Source of the DNA: Bacteroidota bacterium
Lineage (GTDB): Bacteria > Bacteroidota > Bacteroidia > Cytophagales > Cyclobacteriaceae
Direction of reading: 5' to 3'
Length of the DNA stretch: 6,512 nt
Assembly: GCA_024643595.1 (NCBI GenBank)
Contig: JAHEMS010000211.1
Coordinates: forward strand, 1 to 6,512
The translations under genes and the position numbers were made by a program. Shown here piece after piece: positions 1-5,923 of the stretch; positions within the stretch are counted from its first letter, which is position 1; the number at the start of each line of letters is the position of its first letter. The notes under the pieces are model-generated. The model was not told the origin of the DNA. It saw nothing but the letters and a program-made list of their open reading frames with translations, and ran no database searches.

Positions 1-1298
1 CTAATAAAGAAGCGGTAGGCTATCGGGATTGGGGTAAGACCTACCTGCTTGACCAAGTCAGAAAAATACTTAATAAACCGAATTGGTCACCAGGGGGTGA
101 CAATATGATTCCCGGAGGAAGAGACAATGCAAAAGATATTGTAGATAGCTATTATGCAAATATTCGCGGAGCAGAGAAATTCAAAAGCTGTACTGCCTAT
201 GAAGACTTTCGCCAGATGTTTGAAAAGGAAAAAGATCTCGATGCAGTCAAAATCATGACACCTGATCACCTGCATGGCATCATTGCGATGGCGGCCATAA
301 AGCGAGGAAAGCATGTTACCATACATAAGCCAATTTCCAATCGGGTAATGGAAGGCAAACAATTAGTTGATCTGGCAAAGAAATCCAGCGCCACCACTCA
401 CCTCATTGCCTGGGAAGCAAACCGTTCGATGGATAAAACTATGGAATGGATTAACAGTGGCGCCATTGGTACATTGAAGGAAGTTCACAACTGGACGAAC
501 CGACCTGTTTGGCCGCAATATTCAACAAAGCCCAGCGACACCCCACCGATTCCCAAAGGATTAAACTGGGATTTATGGCTCGGCCCGGAAAGTGAAAGAC
601 CCTATCATCCAAATTATACCAATATGGTGTTCAGGGGATGGTATGACTTCGGTGGAGGGTCCATGGCCGATATGGGGCATTATAGTTTGTGGTCTGTATT
701 CAATGCCTTGCAACTGGAGGCGCCTACGATAATTGAACCAACAATTAGCCATGTAACAATATTTAATGATGCCGTTCCAGCCAGGGTGAAAAACGATTTT
801 TCATTCCCAATGGCCAGCACAGTTCGCTTTAAATTCCCCTCGAAAGGAAGCAGGGCGGCCGTTGATCTATGCTGGTATGATGGCGGCATGCGTCCTCCTG
901 TGCCTGAAGAATTATATCAGCAAAAGAAAGAATTGCCTGCAGAGGGAATGATGTTTGTTGGTGACCAGGGGAAAATATTAGCCGGATTCCATGGCGCAGA
1001 TCCGATGATTATTTCTGGTAGACGAGCTAATGAATCATTCGTGCATGAAAAACGAGAAAGTTCGGAGCGTCATGTGCCTCAAGCATTTATTAACAGTTGC
1101 TTAACAGGCAAACAATGTCCGGGCAGTATTAGAGATGCCTGGCCATTGACGGAAGCAATCAACTTATATGCAGTTGCATTGCGTGCGGGAAAAACGTTGT
1201 TCTATGATGCAGCTAACTTGAAAATTACAAATCTGCCGGATGCCGATAAATACCTCGCCCGCGAGTATCGCACAGGATGGAACCCGGCTACTATTTAA
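1..1298 (+). CDS. Gfo/Idh/MocA-family oxidoreductase, 5'-truncated by the window edge
   Basis: NAD(P)-dependent dehydrogenase of the glucose-fructose oxidoreductase/inositol dehydrogenase/MocA family, probably acting on a sugar, glycoside or cyclitol. The frame is open from base 3, with 34 codons before the first ATG (105), so that ATG is internal. The true start, any signal peptide and the GxGxxG nucleotide loop lie upstream. Visible in order: the end of the Rossmann fold with TPDHLHG (near 255-277), the lysine motif HKPIS (324-338; EKP is usual), the bridge WINSGAIG, the subgroup signatures TNRPVWPQ and WDLWLGP, and the C-terminal EYRTGW close to the TAA stop. These signatures are typical of the long, usually secreted Bacteroidota/Planctomycetota subgroup. 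Oddity: the DxGxHxxD catalytic motif reads DMGHYSLW (669-692), so tyrosine sits where histidine is usual. It is probably co-transcribed with the isomerase-like gene 23 bp downstream. Family is certain; substrate is unknown. Confidence 0.93.
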   Translation, partial: NKEAVGYRDWGKTYLLDQVRKILNKPNWSPGGDNMIPGGRDNAKDIVDSYYANIRGAEKFKSCTAYEDFRQMFEKEKDLDAVKIMTPDHLHGIIAMAAIKRGKHVTIHKPISNRVMEGKQLVDLAKKSSATTHLIAWEANRSMDKTMEWINSGAIGTLKEVHNWTNRPVWPQYSTKPSDTPPIPKGLNWDLWLGPESERPYHPNYTNMVFRGWYDFGGGSMADMGHYSLWSVFNALQLEAPTIIEPTISHVTIFNDAVPARVKNDFSFPMASTVRFKFPSKGSRAAVDLCWYDGGMRPPVPEELYQQKKELPAEGMMFVGDQGKILAGFHGADPMIISGRRANESFVHEKRESSERHVPQAFINSCLTGKQCPGSIRDAWPLTEAINLYAVALRAGKTLFYDAANLKITNLPDADKYLAREYRTGWNPATI

Positions 1299-1321
1299 TA
1301 GATTTCAAAAAAAATTAAGCT

Positions 1322-2194
1322 ATGAATAAGATCACAAGAAAGGAATTTATAGGCAAAAGTGCTATCGCTTTAGCGGTGGCATCACTGATGAAGCCTGACT
1401 GGTTGGAAGCAAAAGAGGAGAAAAAATCACTGGAAATAGGTTCAATTGGTTTTCAAAGTTATATTATTCGCGACCTGATCGGAAAAGATTTTCCGGGCAC
1501 CATGAAGATGATGGCCGAATTGGGATATCAAAGTGTGGAAATGTGTTCGCCTCCAGGATACATTACATCAGGATTTGGCTCATTGCAAAACCTGAAAGCC
1601 TCGGAAATGAAAGGGATCATCAACGATGCAGGACTCTCCTGTGTAAGTTGTCATTATCAATTTAAAGAGTTGAAAGATAATCTTGAAGACAGGATGGATT
1701 TTGCCAATGAGCTTGAATTAGATCAAATGGTAATATCCTCTTTTGGGTTACCTAAAGAGGCTAATCTTGACGATTGGAAAAAAGCCGCGGATGAAGCAAA
1801 TCGGTTAGGAGAGAAATCAAAAACCCATGGATTACCGATGGTATTTCACAATCATAATCTGGAGTTTGAAAAAAGGGAAGGACAGATGATCTATGATGTA
1901 TTGTTGCAGCGGCTAGATCCGGCTTTAGTCAAAATGCAATTCCAACTGTGGGTAGTGATTGACGGATATAAAGCCGCCGATTATTTCAGAAAATATCCGG
2001 GAAGGTTTATATCAGCTCACCTATATGATTGGGCTGGTGTTGGAAAGGAACAGGTGGCTATTGGAAGAGGAAAGACAGACTGGAACGATTTCTTTAAAGC
2101 ATGCAAAACGGGAGGCGTGAAGAACACATTTGTAGAGATGCAACTTCCATTGATGAAAGAAAGTGCGGAGTACCTAAAGAAATTGAAAGGATAG
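1322..2194 (+). CDS. Sugar phosphate isomerase/epimerase-like TIM-barrel protein with export signal
   Basis: Protein of 290 residues resembling the xylose isomerase-like TIM barrel (AP_endonuc_2) fold, whose members isomerise, epimerise or lyse sugars, keto-sugars and inositols. Residues 1-30 look like an export signal: TRKEFIGKS, then the hydrophobic stretch AIALAVASLM, which is Tat-like but with RK instead of RR. Barrel motifs follow: SVEMC (E73), CHYQF (H111), VFHNHNLEFE (H176, H178), MQFQLW (205-210), ISAHLYDW (H233, D236), GRGKTDW and FVEMQ (E272). Relatives usually have aspartate in MQxD as a metal ligand; here it is Gln208, so metal binding may be altered. The ATG at 1322 follows an A-rich leader without a Shine-Dalgarno sequence. 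It lies 23 bp after the oxidoreductase and probably forms an operon with it, a pairing common in Bacteroidota carbohydrate loci. It could be an epimerase, isomerase or keto-glycoside lyase; the sequence alone does not decide. Confidence 0.9.
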   Translation: MNKITRKEFIGKSAIALAVASLMKPDWLEAKEEKKSLEIGSIGFQSYIIRDLIGKDFPGTMKMMAELGYQSVEMCSPPGYITSGFGSLQNLKASEMKGIINDAGLSCVSCHYQFKELKDNLEDRMDFANELELDQMVISSFGLPKEANLDDWKKAADEANRLGEKSKTHGLPMVFHNHNLEFEKREGQMIYDVLLQRLDPALVKMQFQLWVVIDGYKAADYFRKYPGRFISAHLYDWAGVGKEQVAIGRGKTDWNDFFKACKTGGVKNTFVEMQLPLMKESAEYLKKLKG

Positions 2195-2235
2195 ACTCCC
2201 GATAAGTATATAGTTGGCCATGATGTTGGATTGCT

Positions 2236-3600
2236 TTAAGAGGCTACTGTAAAAACGTTAGTGTTTAGAAAGTCATTCCTGAATTTTCCTTTTGGGTCAT
2301 GTCGATTAATTAATTCCTGAAAGTCGCCCATCTTTGAATAGCGGGATTTCAACTGCGAAGGCGAAATAGTAAATAATTTTCCCCAATGTGGTTTTACGTT
2401 AAAAGGAGAAAGTTTTTCTTCGATCTTTGGAAGCAATGCGTTTACTCCTTCAAGATCTTGTTTTAAGGTAAAATGGATAGCTACACTGGCTTGTTGGTAA
2501 CAAGGACTCATCCAAAAATTATCAGCATCGATCGTTCTGATTTCGGTAATCATAAGAAATGGTTTTATATCGTCACGCAACGTCGTTACTGCTTTGATGG
2601 CTTCAATAGCATGCTCGCGTGGAACAAAATATTCGGCTTGTAATTCTTCACCGCTGCTAGGGGTGAAATCCATCTTAAAGTGTGGGAGTCGATCATACCA
2701 AGGTCCGGGCACCCCCATTTGTTCCGTGCAATTCTCAGCCGACAATTCAAGAATAGGATGAACATTTCTTTCCGCTAATGTGGCACCGTAAAATTCTGAT
2801 GCCGCTGGAATTAGCACGCCTTCCTTAACGATGCTCTTTCTCCAAACCTGGTTAATGGTTTCTGTTTGCCAATCATAGAATAAACTTACACTATAGCCGG
2901 CCGACATGATTTCATCAAAATGATTTTCGAGTTGAGTCAATGGCAAGTTCAGATAAACGTCTTGCCTGATGTCGAAGGCAGGAATTAGATCAAGTGTTAT
3001 TTTTGTAACCACTCCTAAAGCGCCGAGTCCTACAACGGCACCATAAAAGTCCGGATCATTTTCTCGTGATAGGGTAACTACTTTGCCATTAGCAGTAACA
3101 AATTCTATAGCGGCTACAGCAGTGGCAAGATTTCCGTTGGCAACGCCTGAACCATGTGTTGCTGTAGCACAAGCTCCGGCTACTGAAATATGTGGTAATG
3201 AGGCAAGGTTACGGATCGCAAAACCCGCATCATGAATTTGTTTACAAAACGTTCCATAGCGGACTCCCGCCTCAACAGTAACCGTTTGAGCTTCTGGATT
3301 AATAACCATTAACTTGTTTAGGTTTCGGGTAGAAATCAGATTCTCATTTGAATCAGCAATCCGATTAAAGCAATGCCTTGTACCCAGCGCCCTTACTTTG
3401 TTACATTGTTTTATGGCTTCTTGTACTTCTTCCAAAGAAGAAGGTTCAAATACGTTTTCTGTGCTATAGGTTAAATTGCCGGCCCAGTTTTTGAGTGCAG
3501 CTGTCGGTTCTTTTTTATCAGGGACACAAGATAGCAAAGGAGTTAGAGCAGTGCCAGTGATCAATGCTGATGAGATTTTAAGGAAGGTACGCTTTTTCAT
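2236..3600 (-). CDS. FAD-dependent alditol/aldonolactone oxidase, lipoprotein type
   Basis: Oxidase of 454 residues in the L-gulono/D-arabinono-lactone oxidase and alditol oxidase family, which oxidises polyols or aldonolactones with O2 and releases H2O2. The N-terminus MKKRTFLK is a KR-type Tat-like motif, followed by a hydrophobic stretch and the lipobox LLSC (Cys24), so the protein is probably a membrane-anchored lipoprotein outside the cytoplasm. The FAD-binding domain spans about 38-205, with NWAGN (38-42), GTRHCFN (His76, probable covalent flavin site) and SVAGACATATHGSG (139-152). The C-terminal ALO-type domain follows. Ser139, Glu353, Arg355, His376 and Lys408 are spaced as Ser106, Glu320, Arg322, His343 and Lys375 of Streptomyces AldO, as I recall that numbering, which favours alditol oxidase over lactone oxidase. 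The 41 bp to the opposing stop of the isomerase-like gene show no clear terminator. Family is sure; substrate is inferred. Confidence 0.9.
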   Translation of the reverse strand: MKKRTFLKISSALITGTALTPLLSCVPDKKEPTAALKNWAGNLTYSTENVFEPSSLEEVQEAIKQCNKVRALGTRHCFNRIADSNENLISTRNLNKLMVINPEAQTVTVEAGVRYGTFCKQIHDAGFAIRNLASLPHISVAGACATATHGSGVANGNLATAVAAIEFVTANGKVVTLSRENDPDFYGAVVGLGALGVVTKITLDLIPAFDIRQDVYLNLPLTQLENHFDEIMSAGYSVSLFYDWQTETINQVWRKSIVKEGVLIPAASEFYGATLAERNVHPILELSAENCTEQMGVPGPWYDRLPHFKMDFTPSSGEELQAEYFVPREHAIEAIKAVTTLRDDIKPFLMITEIRTIDADNFWMSPCYQQASVAIHFTLKQDLEGVNALLPKIEEKLSPFNVKPHWGKLFTISPSQLKSRYSKMGDFQELINRHDPKGKFRNDFLNTNVFTVAS

Positions 3601-3731
3601 AGTGAAATAATTTAAATCTAAAGTAAGACAAAGAGGTTAATTTATTACGGCCTGAGAATGTGTGGAGTGAATAAACTTTTCATGATCATTTCACTTAAGA
3701 TGTTTATTTTTAGAACAGATAATTGATCGCT
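3601..3731. promoter_or_regulatory. Divergent intergenic region between the oxidase and the ene-reductase
   Basis: This 131-bp A/T-rich gap separates the start codons of two divergent genes and so must hold both promoters. Near matches (7 of 8) to the Bacteroidota -7 element TAnnTTTG occur on each strand: TATTTTTA at 3705-3712 facing the ene-reductase, and TAGATTTA at 3620-3613 facing the oxidase. Neither has an obvious TTG -33 element at the expected distance, so the exact promoters are uncertain. Neither gene has a Shine-Dalgarno sequence. The palindrome ATGATCAT (3682-3689) and three AGTGAA hexamers are candidate operator parts. Confidence 0.5.
3666..3695. repeat. Inverted AGTGAA / TTCACT repeat, possible operator
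   Basis: AGTGAA at 3666-3671 and its reverse complement TTCACT at 3690-3695 form an inverted repeat with an 18-bp spacer containing the palindrome ATGATCAT (3682-3689). A third copy, AGTGAAAT at 3601-3608, is the exact 8-bp inverse of ATTTCACT at 3688-3695. The position between divergent starts suits a regulator site. The arms are short, so chance is possible. Confidence 0.3.
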
Positions 3732-4790
3732 ATGTCGATGCTGTTTACACCTATTTCTATCAAGTCGGTTACATTAAAGAATCGGATCGTTATTTCTCCC
3801 ATGTGCCAATATTCAGCCATCGATGGTTTTGCTAACGATTGGCATTTGGTTCATTTGGGTAGTAGGGCAGTGGGTGGGGCTGGATTGATTATTCAGGAAG
3901 CCACAGCCGTTTCAGCCGAAGGACGTATTACTTCCGCTGACCTCGGTTTGTGGAAGGATGAACATAAGGAAAAACTTAAACGTATTGTTTCATTTGTTCG
4001 TGCACAGGGAAGCAAAATTGGGATTCAACTCGCTCATGCCGGTCGCAAGGCAAGTCACGCAATACCCTGGGAAGGAGGAAAGCAATTAAAGTCAAAGGAA
4101 GGGTGGACAGCGGTAGCTCCATCTCCATTGCCTTTTATTGATGGCACTCAACCCCCATTGGAGCTCACAACCGAAGGAATAAGGAACATAGTGTCTGACT
4201 TTAAAAAAGCGACAATACGCGCAGCGGATATTGGTTACGATGTGTTGGAAATTCATGCGGCTCATGGTTATCTCCTTCATGAATTTCTTTCGCCATTAAT
4301 TAACTACAGAACTGACGATTATGGGGGTTCCTTTGAAAACAGAATTCGATTGTTATTAGAAATAGTGAGAGGGGTTAAGGAATACTGGCCAGAGGATAAA
4401 CCTTTATTTGTACGCATCTCCGCATCGGATTGGGCTGATGGAGGTTGGAATATTGAAGAGTCCGTGCGGGTATCCAAAATATTGAAGCGACTGGGGGTGG
4501 ACGTTATCGATTGTTCTTCTGGTGGGGCAGTGGCCCACCAAAAAATTGAATTGGCCCCCGGTTATCAGGTTCCCTTTTCGGAACGTATAAAAAAGGAATC
4601 GCAAATTATTACTGGCGCAGTTGGTTTAATTACTTCTGTGGAACAGGCTGAAGAGATTCTTGTCTCTGAAAAAGCTGACTTGATCTTAATAGCAAGAGAA
4701 TCATTACGCAATCCCTACTTTCCATTACAAGCAGCAAGGCAACTCGGTGAAGAAATAGAATGGCCAAATCAATATGTAAGGGCAAAGTAG
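3732..4790 (+). CDS. Old Yellow Enzyme family ene-reductase, YqjM/NamA type
   Basis: FMN-dependent NAD(P)H:flavin oxidoreductase that reduces C=C bonds activated by a carbonyl or nitro group; cytoplasmic TIM barrel with no signal peptide. ATG 3732 gives 352 residues beginning MSMLFTP. The frame is also open to a TTG at 3723, but that adds only three residues and has no better leader; ATG 3738 is a close alternative because YqjM relatives start shortly before LFTP. Visible motifs: SPMCQYS (Cys25, Tyr27, the redox-tuning pair of the YqjM class), NDWHLVHLGSRAVGG, QLAHAGRKAS, HAAHGYLLHEF (His175, His178, Tyr180), NYRTDDYGGSFENR, Arg228, Arg322 in the phosphate loop and Arg350 near the C-terminus, where YqjM places an arginine finger into the neighbouring subunit. 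Length is normal for the class. It is divergent from the alditol oxidase. The class is secure; the physiological substrate is unknown. Confidence 0.93.
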   Translation: MSMLFTPISIKSVTLKNRIVISPMCQYSAIDGFANDWHLVHLGSRAVGGAGLIIQEATAVSAEGRITSADLGLWKDEHKEKLKRIVSFVRAQGSKIGIQLAHAGRKASHAIPWEGGKQLKSKEGWTAVAPSPLPFIDGTQPPLELTTEGIRNIVSDFKKATIRAADIGYDVLEIHAAHGYLLHEFLSPLINYRTDDYGGSFENRIRLLLEIVRGVKEYWPEDKPLFVRISASDWADGGWNIEESVRVSKILKRLGVDVIDCSSGGAVAHQKIELAPGYQVPFSERIKKESQIITGAVGLITSVEQAEEILVSEKADLILIARESLRNPYFPLQAARQLGEEIEWPNQYVRAK

Positions 4791-4897
4791 AAATCTTCCG
4801 AAGGTGAGGTCAGCAGGTATGCTAATAAAATAGGCCTAGTTCCTAAATATGCGGCAGCGAATTTTGTAAATTGATTAACTCGTGAAGAGAATTGAGT

Positions 4898-5878
4898 ATG
4901 ATTGAAGAAAATGCAATTGTTAACTGCGCAGCATATTCCGAAGGAGTAAGAGTGCCAAATATCAACATTAACAATATTGGTACTATTGTGCAGCAACCTG
5001 ATAAATTTGTCTGGATTGGCCTTCATGAGCCGGGCACAGAATTGCTGGCAAAAATTCAAAAACAGTTTGACTTACATGATCTGGCTATTGAGGACGCCCA
5101 CCGGGCACATCAGCGTCCCAAAATTGAAGCTTATGGGGATACTCTTTTTATTGTATTAAGAACAGTTCAAACGCATGAAAAGCAAATCGATTTGGGAGAA
5201 ACGCATTTCTTCGTAGGACGGAATTTTATTATTACTGTTCGTCACGGCTCGTCACTGGCATATACCGATGTTAGACTTCGCTGTGAAAGCACCCCTCACC
5301 TTCTACAAAAAGGACCAGGGTTTGCGCTCTACGCTGTAATGGATGCTATCGTAGATCAGTACTTTCCCGTGATTGACGCACTTGGAGAAGAACTGGAAAT
5401 CCTTGAAGAAAAAATATTTGATGAATCAAATGGAAGAGAAACCACTGCTCAAATTTATCACTTGAAACATCAGCTGCTGGATGTTAAGCGTTCTGTTTCA
5501 CCATTGATTGATATTTGCAACCGACTGATGCGATTTGATTTAAAATTGATTGAGGAAGAAACGAGGCCATATTTTCGAGATGTATATGACCATTCGATTC
5601 GCATCAATGAAATGGTGGATAACTCAAGAGATCTTTTATCAACCGCACTGGAAGCTAACCTATCATTAATATCCATTTCACAGAATGAAGTTTCGAAACG
5701 GTTTGCTGGCTGGGCGGCCATTATTGGTATACCTACCATGGTGGCTGGCGTATATGGAATGAATTTTAAATATATGCCGGAGTTGGATTGGAGACTTGGA
5801 TACCCCACCGTAATGGCCCTTACCGTTGGTGCGTGTGTTGCACTTTATTTCCAGTTTAAGAGATCCGGGTGGTTATGA
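4898..5878 (+). CDS. corA: CorA-family magnesium/cobalt transport protein
   Basis: Pentameric inner-membrane channel for Mg2+ (also Co2+ and Ni2+) of the CorA/MIT family, 326 residues from ATG 4898. A TTG at 4892 would add two residues but is less likely. Residues up to about 265 form the cytoplasmic funnel domain, with WIGLHEPG, LAIEDAH, QRPKIEAYGDTLFIVLR and a long acidic/helical stretch (EELEILEEKIF onward) leading into the stalk helix. Two membrane segments close the protein: about 270-288, ending in the diagnostic YGMNF pore motif (GMN at 287-289), and about 302-320, followed by the basic tail FKRSGWL. The periplasmic loop MPELDW follows GMN as usual. The 107-bp gap upstream has a weak GAATTTTG (4859-4866) resembling a -7 element but no -33 partner. 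No Mg2+ riboswitch-like structure was recognised. It is probably a stand-alone gene, unrelated in function to the oxidoreductases. Confidence 0.95.
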   Translation: MIEENAIVNCAAYSEGVRVPNININNIGTIVQQPDKFVWIGLHEPGTELLAKIQKQFDLHDLAIEDAHRAHQRPKIEAYGDTLFIVLRTVQTHEKQIDLGETHFFVGRNFIITVRHGSSLAYTDVRLRCESTPHLLQKGPGFALYAVMDAIVDQYFPVIDALGEELEILEEKIFDESNGRETTAQIYHLKHQLLDVKRSVSPLIDICNRLMRFDLKLIEEETRPYFRDVYDHSIRINEMVDNSRDLLSTALEANLSLISISQNEVSKRFAGWAAIIGIPTMVAGVYGMNFKYMPELDWRLGYPTVMALTVGACVALYFQFKRSGWL

Positions 5879-5923
5879 TCTGAAGTTGCAATGCTTAATG
5901 TATGGCCTTCTATATAGTTATAT

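Noticed and set aside
105..107. ATG as the start of the first gene
   Set aside because: The same frame stays open for 34 codons to the window edge and encodes family-like sequence, and the Rossmann nucleotide loop would be missing from a protein starting here.
87..362. Minus-strand ORF of 91 codons
   Set aside because: It lies entirely antisense to the well-conserved oxidoreductase frame and its translation has no recognisable motif.
2195..2235. Possible bidirectional terminator between convergent genes
   Set aside because: No stem of useful length with a flanking T-run is visible; TTGGCCA is only a short palindrome.
4831..4838. Palindrome TAGGCCTA upstream of corA
   Set aside because: It is eight bases with no second copy and no promoter context, so it could easily be chance.
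4791..4897. Mg2+ riboswitch or leader ahead of corA
   Set aside because: The gap is only 107 bp and I could not find a convincing set of paired stems or a conserved leader peptide.
4769..5059. Minus-strand ORF of 96 codons spanning the gap before corA
   Set aside because: It overlaps corA and the end of the ene-reductase in antisense, and its composition looks like a shadow frame.
4977..5159. Plus-strand ORF of 60 codons inside corA
   Set aside because: It is out of frame within a strongly supported CorA coding sequence.
5470..5808. Minus-strand ORF of 112 codons
   Set aside because: It is antisense to the CorA stalk and pore region, whose sense translation carries the GMN signature.
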